64,000 nucleotides of DNA from NCBI RefSeq assembly GCF_949987535.1, contig NC_080082.1:44145874-44209873 (forward strand), given 5' to 3'. Numbering within the stretch: position 1 is the first letter of the stretch; each line of letters begins with the position of its first letter. Position numbers and translations under genes: made by a program. The notes below the pieces were generated by a model that saw only the letters and a list, made by a program, of their open reading frames with translations, had not been told where the DNA came from and ran no database searches. Shown piece after piece: positions 1 to 12,178 of this stretch. Source of the DNA: Balaenoptera acutorostrata. Lineage: Eukaryota > Chordata > Mammalia > Artiodactyla > Balaenopteridae.

Positions 1-365
1 TGGATGAAACCAACTGGGAAAAGAGTCGTTCTAAGCTGGGGACCATGGTGTCTTTCCCTAGTCTACACAGAAACAGCACTCTGAGTGAGACGAGCTGCTG
101 GCGTTTGGTAGCAAAATCTCCTATTCTGAAGAGAAACATTTCATTGTAAGCGGGTTGCATCAGCCTTGCCTCATTTTCACAAGTGGCTATAAAGTAGGGC
201 AGTCAGTAGGCCTCACCCTGCAAGCCCACTCCAATTTCCTAGAGAAAACACCAGGCCTCGGTGTGCTTTCCTGTGGCAAGTAAAGTTTGCTTTCATTCCT
301 TAGGGGGCACTTTGGCTCAGAACTGCCCTACCCCAAGAATTCAGGAATGTTCAGCCCGATTGTTT

Positions 366-381
366 CAGAAAAGCTTTTCTG
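366..381. repeat. Perfect 16-bp palindrome CAGAAAAGCTTTTCTG (first of 34)
   Basis: The sequence equals its own reverse complement and contains a HindIII site. It lies 25 bp before the next monomer start in a subset of A tails, where other A tails read gagaacagcttttctgg or gagaatagcttttctgg. By hand count it precedes 34 monomer starts: 391, 1133, 5896, 6638, 9604, 10346, 15108, 17646, 18388, 19130, 19872, 20614, 21356, 24675, 27213, 27955, 30142, 31236, 31978, 32720, 33462, 36781, 39319, 40061, 42248, 44435, 46270, 48457, 50644, 52128, 56113, 57946, 61230 and 63419. It could form a short dyad. No function is shown. Confidence 0.85.
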
Positions 382-742
382 GCTCTTTTATGGATGAAAC
401 CAACTGGGAAAAGAGCCGTTCTAAGCTGGGAACCATGGTGTCTTACCCTAGTCTACACAGAAACAGCACTCTGAGGGAGAGGAGCTGTTGGCGTTTGGTA
501 GCACAATCTCCTATTCTGAAGAGAAACATTTCATTGTAAGTGGGATGCATCTGCCTTGCCACATTTTCTCAACTGGCTTTAAAGAAGGGCAGTCAGTTGG
601 CAGACTTCCTTGAGTCCCTGCGTCCCAGGCTGGAAACTTAGCTTTCATTCCTTAGTTAGCACATTGGCTCAGGACGGCCTTACCCCAAGGATTCAGGGAT
701 GTGCCGCCCGATTACTTGAGATCAGCCCTTTTGGCTCTTTCA

Positions 743-1132
743 TGGATGAAACCAACTGGAAAAAGAGCCGTTCTAAGCTGGGGACCATAGTGTCTTTCCC
801 TAGTCTACACAGAAACAGCACTCTGAGGGACACGAGGTGCTGGCGTTTGGTAGCACAATCTCCTATTCTGAAGAGAAACATTTCGTTGTAAGCAGGTTGC
901 ATCAGCCTTGCCTCATTTTCTCAAGTGGCTATAAAGGAGGGCAGTCAGTAGGCCTCACCCTTCAAGCCCACTCCAATTTCCTAGAGAAAACACCAGGCCT
1001 CGGTGTGCTTTCCTGTGGCAAGTAATCTTTGCTTTCATTCCTTAGGGGGCACTTTGGCTCAGAACTGCCCTACCCCAAGGATTCAGGAATGTTCAGCCCG
1101 ATTGTTTCAGAAAAGCTTTTCTGGCTCTTTCA
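743..1132 (+). repeat. Reference A-type monomer (390 bp)
   Basis: This is a typical long monomer. In order it holds the shared 5' part with an NcoI-type ccatgg-like site (here ccatag), the CENP-B-related site at about 881-897 (CAGG variant), and then the A linker. The linker runs cctcattttctcaagtgg, ctataaaggagggcagtcag, and a stretch containing cctcacccttcaagcccac and caccaggcctcggtgtgc. After it come the shared segment ctttgctttcattccttag and the A tail, whose hallmarks are ggaatgttcagcccgattg and a 16-bp palindrome just before the next monomer. The A linker is 38 bp longer than the B linker between gtcagt and aactttgc. Confidence 0.9.
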
Positions 1133-1484
1133 TGGATGAAACCAACTGGGAAAAGAGCCGTTCTAAGCTGGGAACCATGGTGTCTTACCCTAGTCTACAC
1201 AGAAACAGCACTCTGAGGGAGAGGAGCTGCTGGCGTTTGGTAGCACAATCTCCTATTCTGAAGAGAAACATTTCGTTGTAAGTGGGATGCATCTGCCTTG
1301 CCACATTTTCTCAACTGGCTTTAAAGAAGGGCAGTCAGTTGGCAGACTTCCTTGAGTCCCTGCGTCCCAGGCTGGAAACTTTGCTTTCATTCCTTAGTTA
1401 GCACATTGGCTCAGGACGGCCTTACCCCAAGGATTCAGGGATGTGCAGCCCGATTACTTGAGATCAGCCCTTCTGGCTCTTTCA
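1133..1484 (+). repeat. Reference B-type monomer (352 bp)
   Basis: This is a typical short monomer. Its 5' half is nearly the same as that of A. Its CENP-B-related site at 1271-1287 is the TGGG variant. The linker reads ccacattttctcaactgg, ctttaaagaagggcagtcag and ttggcagacttccttgag, then the shared ctttgctttcattccttag. The B tail is marked by gggatgtgcagcccgatta and gagatcagcccttc. The motif atcagcc occurs in both halves about 172-180 bp apart, which hints at an old half-monomer duplication. Confidence 0.9.
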
Positions 1485-2226
1485 TGGATGAAACCAACTG
1501 GGAAAAGAGCCGTTCTAACCTGGGGACCATGGTGTCTTTCCCTAGTCTACACAGAAACAGCACTCTGAGTGAGACGAGGTGCTGGCATTTGGTAGCACAA
1601 TCTCCTATTCTGAAGAGAAACATTTCGTTGTAAGCAGGTTGCATCAGCCTTGCCTCATTTTCACAAGTGGCTATAAAGGAGGGCAGTCAGTAGGCCTCAC
1701 CCTTCAAGCCCACTCCAATTTCCTAGAGAAAACACCAGGCCTCGGTGTGCTTTCCTGTGGCAAGTAAACTTTGCTTTCATTCCTTAGGCGGCACTTTGGT
1801 TCAGAACTGCCCTACCCCAAGGATTCAGGAATGTTCAGCCCGATTGTTTGAGAACAGCTTTTCTGGCTCTTTCATGGATGAAACCAACTGGGAAAAGAGC
1901 CGTTCTATGCTGGGGACCATGGTGTCTTTCCCTAGTCTACACAGAAACAGCACTCTGAAGGAGACGAGCTGCTGGCGTTTGGTAGCACAATCTCCTATTC
2001 TGAAGAGAAATATTTCGTTGTAAGTGGGATGCATCAGCTTTGCCACATTTTCTCAACTGGCTTTAAAGAAGGGCAGTCAGTTGGCAGACTTCCTTGAGGC
2101 CCTTCTTCCCAGGCTGGAAACTTTGCTTTCATTCCTTAGTTGGCACATTGGCTCAGGACTGCCTTACCCCAAAGATTCAGGGATGTGCAGCCCTATTAGT
2201 TGAGATCAGCCCTTCTGGCTCTTTCA

Positions 2227-2615
2227 TGGATGAAACCAACTGGGAAAAGAGCCGTTCTAAGTTGTGGACCATGGTGTCTTACCCTAGTCTACACAGAAAC
2301 AGCACTCTGAGGGAGAGGAGCTGCTGGTGTTTGGTAGCACAATCTCCTATTTGATGAGAAACATTTCGTTGTAAGCGGGTTGTATCAGCCTTGCCACGTT
2401 TTCTCAACTGGGTATAAAGGAGGGCAGTCAGTAGTCCTCACCCTTCAAACCTACTCCAATTTCATAGAGGAAACACCAAGCCTCGGTATGGTCTCCTGTG
2501 GCAAGGAAACTTTGCTTTCATTCCTTAGGTGGCACATTGGCTCAGAAATGCCCTACCCCAAGGATTCAGTTATGTGCATCCCGATTACTTGAGATCAGCC
2601 CTTCTGGCTCTTTCA
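2227..2615 (+). repeat. Chimeric monomer: A linker with B tail (389 bp)
   Basis: The linker starts B-like (ccacgttttctcaactgg) and becomes A-like (tataaaggagggcagtcag and a cctcacccttcaaacctac region). The tail is B-like (cccgattacttgagatcag). Related chimeras occur at 7732 and, in the linker portion, at 28659 and 40765. This indicates exchange within monomers rather than only between whole units. Confidence 0.8.
2364..2380 (+). other. Intact CENP-B box
   Basis: TTTCGTTGTAAGCGGGT keeps TTCG, A and CGGG at the nine essential positions. It differs from the full consensus only by T for G at position 9 and T for A at position 17. CENP-B, a pogo-transposase-derived protein, binds this motif through its N-terminal DNA-binding domain and helps organise centromeric chromatin in mammals. 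This is the only intact site in the first 7.8 kb. Here it follows the shorter tttgatgag variant and sits in a chimeric monomer. Confidence 0.8.
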
Positions 2616-5600
2616 TGGCTGAAACCAACTGGGAAAAGTACCGTTCTAAGCAGGGGACCATGGTGTCTTTCCCTAGTCTACACAGAAACAGCGCTCTGAG
2701 CGAAACGAGCTGCTGGCATTTGGTAGCAAAATCTGCTATGTGAAGAGAAACATTTCGCTGTAAGTGGGTTGCATCAGCCTTGCTACATTTTCCCAACTGG
2801 CTTTAAAGTAGGGTAGTCATTTGGCAAACTTACTTGAGGCCCTGCTTCCCAGGCTGGAAATTTTGCTTTCATTCCTTAGGTAGCACATTGGCTCAGGACG
2901 GCCTTACCCCAAGGATTCAGGGTTGTGCAGCCCGATTACTTGAGATCAGCCCTTCCGGCTCTTTCATGGATGAAACCTACTGGGAAAAGAGCCGTTCTTA
3001 GCTGGGGACCATGGTGTCTTTCCCTAGTCTACACAGAAACAGCACTCTGAGGGAGACGAGCTGCTGACGTTTGGTAGGAAAATCTGCTATTCTGAAGTGA
3101 AACATTTCCTTGTAAGCGGGTTGCATCAGCCTTGCCTCATTTTCACAAGTGGCTATAAAGGAGGGCAGTCAGTAGACCTCACACTTCAAGCCCACTCCAA
3201 TTTAACAGAGAAAACAGCAGGCCTCGGTTTGCTTTCCTGTGGCAAGTAAACCTGGCTTTCATTCATTAGGGGGCACTTTGGCTCAAAACTGCCCTACCCC
3301 AAGGATTCAGGAATGTTCAGCCCGATTGTTTGAGAACAGCTTTTCTGGCCCTTTCATGGATGAAATCAACTGGGAAAAGAGCCGTTCTAAGCTAGGGACC
3401 ATGGTGTCTTTCCCTAGTCTACACAGAAACAGCACTCTGAGGGAGACGAGCTGCTGGCGTTTGGTAGAAAAATCTCCTATTCTGAAGAGAAACATTTCTT
3501 TGCAAGCGGGTTGCATCAGCCTTGCCACATTTTCTCAACTGGCTTTAAAGGAGGGCAGTCAGTTGGCAGACTTCCTTGAGGCCCTTCTTCCCAGGCTGGA
3601 AACTTTGCTTTCATTCCTTAGTTGGCACATTGGCTCAGGACTGCCTTACCCCAAAGATTCAGGGTTGTGCAGCCCTATTAGTTGATATCAGCCCTTCTGG
3701 CTCTTTCATGGATGAAACCAACTGGGAAAAGAGTCGTTCTAAGTTGGGGCCCATGCTGTCTTACCCTAGTCTACACAGAAACAGCACTCTGAGGGAGAGC
3801 AGCTGCTGGTGTTTGGTAGCACAATCTCCTATTCTGAAGAGAAACATTTCCTTGTAAGCGGGTTGCATCAGCCTTGCCACATTTTCTCAACTGGCTTTAA
3901 AGAAGGGCAGTCAGTTGGCAGACTTACTTGAGGCCCTGCTTCCCACGCTGGAAACTTTGCTTTCATTCCTTCGTTAGCACATTGGCTCAGGACGGCCTTA
4001 CCCCAAGGATTCAGGGATGTGCAGCCCGATTACTTGAGATCAGCCCTTCCGGCTCTTTCATGGATGAAACCAAGTGGGAAAAGAGCCGTTCTAAGCTGGG
4101 GACCATGGTGTCTTTCCCTAGTCTACACAGAAACAGCACTCTGAGGGAGACGAGGTGCTGGCGTTTGGTAGCAAAATCTCCTATTCTGAAGAGAAACATT
4201 TCATTGTAAGCGGGTTGCATCAGCCTTGCCTCATTTTCACAAGTGGCTATAAAGTAGGGCAGTCAGTAGGCCTCACCCTGCAAGCCCACTCCAATTTCCT
4301 AGAGAAAACACCAGGCCTCGGTGTGCTTTCCTGTGGCAAGTAAAGTTTGCTTTCATTCCTTAGGGGGCACTTTGGCTCAGAACTGCCCTACCCCAAGGAT
4401 TCAGGAATGTTCAGCCCGATTGTTTGAGAACAGCTTTTCTGGCTCTTTCATGGATGAAACCAACTGGGAAAAGAGCCGTTCTAAGCTGGGGACCATGGTG
4501 TCTTTCCCTAGTCTACACAGAAACAGCACTCTGAGGGAGACGAGCTGCTGGCATTTGGTAGCACAATCTCCTATTCTGAAGAGAAACATTTCGTTGTAAG
4601 TGGGATGCATCAGCCTTGCCACATTTTCTCAACTGGCTTTAAAGAAGGGCAGTCAGTTGGCAGACTTCCTTGAGTCCCTGCGTCCCAGGCTGGAAACTTT
4701 GCTTTCATTCCTTAGTTGGCTCATTGGCTCAGGACTGCCTTACCCCAAAGATTCAGGGATGTGCAGCCCTATTAGTTGAGATCAGCCCTTCTGGCTCTTT
4801 CATGGATGAAACCAACTGGGAAAAGAGCCGTTCTAAGTTGGGGCCCATGGTGTCTTACCCTAGTCTACACAGAAACAGCACTCTGAGGGAGAGGGGCTGC
4901 TGGTGTTTGGTAGCACAATCTCCTATTTGATGAGAAACATTTCCTTGTAAGCGGGTTGCATCAGCCTTGCCACATTTTCTCAACTGGCTTTAAAGAAGGG
5001 CAGTCAGTTGGCAGACTTACTTGAGGCCCTGCTTCCCACGCTGGAAACTTTGCTTTCATTCCTTCGTTAGCACATTGGCTCAGGACGGCCTTACCCCAAG
5101 GATTCAGGGATGTGCAGCCCGATTACTTGAGATCAGCCCTTCCGGCTCTTTCATGGATGAAACCAACTGGGAAAAGAGCCGTTCTAAGCTGGGAACCATG
5201 GTGTCTTACCCTAGTCTACAAAGAAACAGCACTCTGAGGGAGAGGAGCTGCTGGTGTTTGGTAGCACAATCTCCTATTCTGAAGAGAAACATTTCGTTGT
5301 AAGTGGGATGCATCTGCCTTGCCACATTTTCTCAACTGGCTTTAAAGAAGGGCAGTCAGTTGGCAGACTTCCTTGAGTCCCTGCGTCCCAGGCTGGAAAC
5401 TTTGCTTTCATTCCTTAGTTAGCACATTGGCTCAGGACGGCCTTACCCCAAGGATTCAGGGATGTGCAGCCCGATTACTTGAGATCAGCCTTTCTGGCTC
5501 TTTCATGGATGAAACCAACTGGGAAAAGAGTCGTTCTAAGCTGGGGACCATGGTGTCTTTCCCTAGTCTACACAGAAACAGCACTCTGAGTGAGACGAGC

Positions 5601-5895
5601 TGCTGGCGTTTGGTAGCAAAATCTCCTATTCTGAAGAGAAACATTTCATTGTAAGCGGGTTGCATCAGCCTTGCCTCATTTTCACAAGTGGCTATAAAGT
5701 AGGGCAGTCAGTAGGCCTCACCCTGCAAGCCCACTCCAATTTCCTAGAGAAAACACCAGGCCTCGGTGTGCTTTCCTGTGGCAAGTAAAGTTTGCTTTCA
5801 TTCCTTAGGGGGCACTTTGGCTCAGAACTGCCCTACCCCAAGAATTCAGGAATGTTCAGCCCGATTGTTTCAGAAAAGCTTTTCTGGCTCTTTTA

Positions 5896-8800
5896 TGGAT
5901 GAAACCAACTGGGAAAAGAGCCGTTCTAAGCTGGGAACCATGGTGTCTTACCCTAGTCTACACAGAAACAGCACTCTGAGGGAGAGGAGCTGTTGGCGTT
6001 TGGTAGCACAATCTCCTATTCTGAAGAGAAACATTTCATTGTAAGTGGGATGCATCTGCCTTGCCACATTTTCTCAACTGGCTTTAAAGAAGGGCAGTCA
6101 GTTGGCAGACTTCCTTGAGTCCCTGCGTCCCAGGCTGGAAACTTAGCTTTCATTCCTTAGTTAGCACATTGGCTCAGGACGGCCTTACCCCAAAGATTCA
6201 GGGATGTGCCGCCCGATTACTTGAGATCAGCCCTTTTGGCTCTTTCATGGATGAAACCAACTGGAAAAAGAGCCGTTCTAAGCTGGGGACCATAGTGTCT
6301 TTCCCTAGTCTACACAGAAACAGCACTCTGAGGGACACGAGGTGCTGGCGTTTGGTAGCACAATCTCCTATTCTGAAGAGAAACATTTCGTTGTAAGCAG
6401 GTTGCATCAGCCTTGCCTCATTTTCTCAAGTGGCTATAAAGGAGGGCAGTCAGTAGGCCTCACCCTTCAAGCCCACTCCAATTTCCTAGAGAAAACACCA
6501 GGCCTCGGTGTGCTTTCCTGTGGCAAGTAATCTTTGCTTTCATTCCTTAGGGGGCACTTTGGCTCAGAACTGCCCTACCCCAAGGATTCAGGAATGTTCA
6601 GCCCGATTGTTTCAGAAAAGCTTTTCTGGCTCTTTCATGGATGAAACCAACTGGGAAAAGAGCCGTTCTAAGCTGGGAACCATGGTGTCTTACCCTAGTC
6701 TACACAGAAACAGCACTCTGAGGGAGAGGAGCTGCTGGCGTTTGGTAGCACAATCTCCTATTCTGAAGAGAAACATTTCGTTGTAAGTGGGATGCATCTG
6801 CCTTGCCACATTTTCTCAACTGGCTTTAAAGAAGGGCAGTCAGTTGGCAGACTTCCTTGAGTCCCTGCGTCCCAGGCTGGAAACTTTGCTTTCATTCCTT
6901 AGTTAGCACATTGGCTCAGGACGGCCTTACCCCAAGGATTCAGGGATGTGCAGCCCGATTACTTGAGATCAGCCCTTCTGGCTCTTTCATGGATGAAACC
7001 AACTGGGAAAAGAGCCGTTCTAACCTGGGGACCATGGTGTCTTTCCCTAGTCTACACAGAAACAGCACTCTGAGTGAGACGAGGTGCTGGCATTTGGTAG
7101 CACAATCTCCTATTCTGAAGAGAAACATTTCGTTGTAAGCAGGTTGCATCAGCCTTGCCTCATTTTCACAAGTGGCTATAAAGGAGGGCAGTCAGTAGGC
7201 CTCACCCTTCAAGCCCACTCCAATTTCCTAGAGAAAACACCAGGCCTCGGTGTGCTTTCCTGTGGCAAGTAAACTTTGCTTTCATTCCTTAGGCGGCACT
7301 TTGGTTCAGAACTGCCCTACCCCAAGGATTCAGGAATGTTCAGCCCGATTGTTTGAGAACAGCTTTTCTGGCTCTTTCATGGATGAAACCAACTGGGAAA
7401 AGAGCCGTTCTATGCTGGGGACCATGGTGTCTTTCCCTAGTCTACACAGAAACAGCACTCTGAAGGAGACGAGCTGCTGGCGTTTGGTAGCACAATCTCC
7501 TATTCTGAAGAGAAACATTTCGTTGTAAGTGGGATGCATCAGCTTTGCCACATTTTCTCAACTGGCTTTAAAGAAGGGCAGTCAGTTGGCAGACTTCCTT
7601 GAGGCCCTTCTTCCCAGGCTGGAAACTTTGCTTTCATTCCTTAGTTGGCACATTGGCTCAGGACTGCCTTACCCCAAAGATTCAGGGATGTGCAGCCCTA
7701 TTAGTTGAGATCAGCCCTTCTGGCTCTTTCATGGATGAAACCAACTGGGAAAAGAGCCGTTCTAAGTTGTGGACCATGGTGTCTTACCCTAGTCTACACA
7801 GAAACAGCACTCTGAGGGAGAGGAGCTGCTGGTGTTTGGTAGCACAATCTCCTATTTGATGAGAAACATTTCGTTGTAAGCGGGTTGTATCAGCCTTGCC
7901 ACGTTTTCTCAACTGGGTATAAAGGAGGGCAGTCAGTAGTCCTCACCCTTCAAACCTACTCCAATTTCATAGAGGAAACACCAAGCCTCGGTATGGTCTC
8001 CTGTGGCAAGGAAACTTTGCTTTCATTCCTTAGGTGGCACATTGGCTCAGAAATGCCCTACCCCAAGGATTCAGTTATGTGCATCCCGATTACTTGAGAT
8101 CAGCCCTTTTGGCTCTTTCATGGCTGAAACCAACTGGGAAAAGTGCCGTTCTAAGCAGGGGACCATGGTGTCTTTCCCTAGTCTACACAGAAACAGCGCT
8201 CTGAGCGAAACGAGCTGCTGGCATTTGGTAGCAAAATCTGCTATGTGAAGAGAAACATTTCGCTGTAAGTGGGTTGCATCAGCCTTGCTACATTTTCCCA
8301 ACTGGCTTTAAAGTAGGGTAGTCATTTGGCAAACTTACTAGAGGCCCTGCTTCCCAGGCTGGAAATTTTGCTTTCATTCCTTAGGTAGCACATTGGCTCA
8401 GGACGGCCTTACCCCAAGGATTCAGGGTTGTGCAGCCCGATTACTTGTGATCAGCCCTTCCGGCTCTTTCATGGATGAAACCTACTGGGAAAAGAGCCGT
8501 TCTTAGCTGGGGACCATGGTGTCTTTCCCTAGTCTACACAGAAACAGCACTCTGAGGGAGACGAGCTGCTGACGTTTGGTAGGAAAATCTGCTATTCTGA
8601 AGTGAAACATTTCCTTGTAAGCGGGTTGCATCAGCCTTGCCTCATTTTCACAAGTGGCTATAAAGGAGGGCAGTCAGTAGACCTCACACTTCAAGCCCAC
8701 TCCAATTTAACAGAGAAAACAGCAGGCCTCGGTTTGCTTTCCTGTGGCAAGTAAACCTGGCTTTCATTCATTAGGGGGCACTTTGGCTCAAAAATGCCCT

Positions 8801-9603
8801 ACCCCAAGGATTCAGGAATGTTCAGCCCGATTGTTTGAGAACAGCTTTTCTGGCCCTTTCATGGATGAAATCAACTGGGAAAAGAGCCGTTCTAAGCTAG
8901 GGACCATGGTGTCTTTCCCTAGTCTACACAGAAACAGCACTCTGAGGGAGAGCAGCTGCTGGCGTTTGGTAGAAAAATCTCCTATTCTGAAGAGAAACAT
9001 TTCCTTGTAAGCGGGTTGCATCAGCCTTGCCACATTTTCTCAACTGGCTTTAAAGGAGGGCAGTCAGTTGGCAGACTTACTTGAGGCCCTGCTTCCCACG
9101 CTGGAAACTTTGCTTTCATTCCTTCGTTAGCACATTGGCTCAGGACGGCCTTACCCCAAGGATTCAGGGATGTGCAGCCCGATTATTTGAGATCAGCCTT
9201 TCTGGCTCTTTCGTGGATGAAACCAACTGGGAAAAGAGTCGTTCTAAGCTGGGGACCATGGTGTCTTTCCCTAGTCTACACAGAAACAGCACTCTGAGTG
9301 AGACGAGCTGCTGGCGTTTGGTAGCAAAATCTCCTATTCTGAAGAGAAACATTTCATTGTAAGCGGGTTGCATCAGCCTTGCCTCATTTTCACAAGTGGC
9401 TATAAAGTAGGGCAGTCAGTAGGCCTCACCCTGCAAGCCCACTCCAATTTCCTAGAGAAAACACCAGGCCTCGGTGTGCTTTCCTGTGGCAAGTAAAGTT
9501 TGCTTTCATTCCTTAGGGGGCACTTTGGCTCAGAACTGCCCTACCCCAAGAATTCAGGAATGTTCAGCCCGATTGTTTCAGAAAAGCTTTTCTGGCTCTT
9601 TTA
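5896..9603 (+). repeat. Shortened left unit, 10 monomers, 3,708 bp
   Basis: Monomers start at 5896, 6248, 6638, 6990, 7380, 7732, 8121, 8472, 8862 and 9214, giving strict B-A alternation. The unit matches the 5,505-bp unit to its left up to about 9060. It then jumps to sequence resembling the end of that unit, so five monomers (1 A and 4 B, 1,797 bp) are absent. The junction lies in the monomer 8862-9213, near ggagggcagtcagttggcag. The simplest explanation is unequal exchange between misaligned B linkers. It contains one intact CENP-B box, at 7869. Confidence 0.85.
7869..7885 (+). other. Intact CENP-B box
   Basis: Counterpart of the site at 2364, exactly 5,505 bp downstream, also behind the tttgatgag variant. 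Confidence 0.8.
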
Positions 9604-11926
9604 TGGATGAAACCAACTGGGAAAAGAGCCGTTCTAAGCTGGGAACCATGGTGTCTTACCCTAGTCTACACAGAAACAGCACTCTGAGGGAGAGGAGCTG
9701 TTGGCGTTTGGTAGCACAATCTCCTATTCTGAAGAGAAACATTTCATTGTAAATGGGATGCATCTGCCTTGCCACATTTTCTCAACTGGCTTTAAAGAAG
9801 GGCAGTCAGTTGGCAGACTTCCTTGAGTCCCTGCGTCCCAGGCTGGAAACTTAGCTTTCATTCCTTCGTTAGCACATTGGCTCAGGACGGCCTTACCCCA
9901 AGGATTCAGGGATGTGCAGCCCGATTACTTGAGATCATCCCTTCTGGCTCTTTCATGGATGAAACCAACTGGGAAAAGAGCCGTTCTAAGCTGGGGACCA
10001 TGGTGTCTTTCCCTAGTCTACACAGAAACAGCACTCTGAGGGACACGAGGTGCTGGCGTTTGGTAGCACAATCTCCTATTCTGAAGAGAAACATTTCGTT
10101 GTAAGCAGGTTGCATCAGCCTTGCCTCATTTTCTCAAGTGGCTATAAAGGAGGGCAGTCAGTAGGCCTCACCCTTCAAGCCCACTCCAATTTCCTAGAGA
10201 AAACACCAGGCCTCGGTGTGCTTTCCTGTGGCAAGTAATCTTTGCTTTCATTCCTTAGGGGGCACTTTGGCTCAGAACTGCCCTACCCCAAGGATTCAGG
10301 AATGTTCAGCCCGATTGTTTCAGAAAAGCTTTTCTGGCTCTTTCATGGATGAAACCAACTGGGAAAAGAGCCGTTCTAAGCTGGGAACCATGGTGTCTTA
10401 CCCTAGTCTACACAGAAACAGCACTCTGAGGGAGAGGAGCTGCTGGCGTTTGGTAGCACAATCTCCTATTCTGAAGAGAAACATTTCGTTGTAAGTGGGA
10501 TGCATCTGCCTTGCCACATTTTCTCAACTGGCTTTAAAGAAGGGCAGTCAGTTGGCAGACTTCCTTGAGTCCGTGCGTCCCAGGCTGGAAACTTTGCTTT
10601 CATTCCTTAGTTAGCACATTGGCTCAGGACGGCCTTACCCCAAGGATTCAGGGATGTGCAGCCCGATTACTTGAGATCAGCCCTTCTGGCTCTTTCATGG
10701 ATGAAACCAACAGGGAAAAGAGCCGTTCTAACCTGGGGACCATGGTGTCTTTCCCTAGTCTACACAGAAACAGCACTCTGAGTGAGACGAGGTGCTGGCG
10801 TTTGGTAGCACAATCTCCTATTCTGAAGAGAAACATTTCGTTGTAAGCAGATTGCCTCAGCCTTGCCTCATTTTCACAAGTGGCTATAAAGGAGGGCAGT
10901 CAGTAGGCCTCACCCTTCAAGCCCACTCCAATTTCCTAGAGAAAACACCAGGCCTCGGTGTGCTTTCCTGTGGCAAGTAAACTTTGCTTTCATTCCTTAG
11001 GGGGCACTTTGGTTCAGAACTGCCCTACCCCAAGGATTCAGGAATGTTCAGCCCGATTGTTTGAGAACAGCTTTTCTGGCTCTTTCATGGATGAAACCAA
11101 CTGGGAAAAGAGCCGTTCTATGCTGGGGACCATGGTGTCTTTCCCTAGTCTACACAGAAACAGCACTCTGAAGGAGACGAGCTGCTGGCGTTTGGTAGCA
11201 CAATCTCCTATTCTGAAGAGAAACATTTCGTTGTAAGTGGGATGCATCAGCCTTGCCACATTTTCTCAACTGGCTTTAAAGAAGGGCAGGCAGTTGGCAG
11301 ACTTCCTTGAGGCCCTTCTTCCCAGGCTGGAAACTTTGCTTTCATTCCTTAGTTGGCACATTGGCTCAGGACTGCCTTACCCAAAAGATTCAGGGATGTG
11401 CAGCCCTATTAGTTGAGATCAGCCCTTCTGGCTCTTTCATGGATGAAACCAACTGGGAAGAGCCGTTCTAAGTTGTGGACCATGGTCTCTTACCCTAGTC
11501 TACACAGAAACAGCACTCTGAGGGAGAGGAGCTGCTGGTGTTTGGTAGCACAATCTCCTATTTGATGAGAAACATTTCCTTGTAAGCGGGTTGCATCAGC
11601 CTTGCCACATTTTCTCAACTGGCTTTAAAGAAGGGCAGTCAGTTGGCAGACTTACTTGTGGCCCTGCTTCCCACGCTGGAAACTTTGCTTTCTTTCCTTC
11701 GTTAGCACATTGTCTCAGGACGGCCTTACCCCAAGGATTCAGGGATGTGCAGCCCAATTACTTGAGATCAGCCCTTCTGGCTCTTTCATGGATGAAACCA
11801 ACTGGGAAAAGAGCCGTTCTTAGCTGGGGACCATGGTGTCTTTCCCTAGCATACACAGAAACAGCACTCTGAGTGAAACGAGATGCTGGCGTTTGGTAGC
11901 AAAATCTCCTATTCTGAAGAGAAACA

Positions 11927-11943
11927 TTTCGTTGTAAGCGGGT
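11927..11943 (+). other. Intact CENP-B box
   Basis: Followed by an A linker starting gcctcagccttgcctc. First member of a pair 742 bp apart; the site between has the TGTG lesion. Confidence 0.8.
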
Positions 11944-12178
11944 TGCCTCAGCCTTGCCTCATTTTCACAAGTGGCTATAAAGGAGGGCAGTCAGTAGGCC
12001 TCACCCTTCAAGCCCACTCCAATTTCCTAGGGAAAACACCAGGCCTCGGTGTGCTTTCCTGTGGCAAGTAAACTTTGCTTTCATTCCTTAGGGGGCACTT
12101 TGGCTCAGAACTGCCCTACCCCAAGGATTCAGCAGTGTTCAGCCCGATTGTTTGAAAATAGCTTTTCTGGCTCTTTCA

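Larger units (their letters stand above)
391..5895 (+). repeat. Left higher-order unit, 15 monomers, 5,505 bp
   Basis: Monomer starts in this unit are 391, 743, 1133, 1485, 1875, 2227, 2616, 2967, 3357, 3709, 4061, 4451, 4803, 5154 and 5506. The lengths give 6 A and 9 B (order BABABABABBABBBA). Everything from 391 to about 3550 recurs 5,505 bp downstream with few differences, including odd marks such as the 389-bp monomer at 2227, ttcgctgtaagtggg at its neighbour's box, and cctggctttcattcattag. The unit holds only one intact CENP-B box, at 2364. The first 390 bases of the window are the A monomer that closes the preceding round. Confidence 0.88.

Noticed and set aside
349..365. Second, minus-strand CENP-B-like site in A tails (cagcccgattgtttcaga)
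   Set aside because: Read on the minus strand it keeps A and CGGG but only two of the four TTCG bases, so seven of nine essential positions. No intact version is seen.
261..539. Recurring reading frames of about 92-93 codons (and many of 62-86, up to 148) on both strands
   Set aside because: They recur at 352/390-bp steps because the repeat does, and they end at the same gtaa of the box region. They are broken by indels at 11451, 56175 and 57221, overlap in opposite strands, and show no codon-level conservation or recognisable domain. They are by-products of the satellite.
3239..3685. Longer frame of 148 codons
   Set aside because: It is long only because the box reads tttctttgcaag instead of gtaa, removing one stop and joining two neighbouring repeat frames. 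The same happens at 58165 and 61449.
11440..11788. A distinct 349-bp monomer type
   Set aside because: It is an ordinary B monomer with the common one-base-shorter tttgatgag form plus a private two-base deletion in gggaaaagag.
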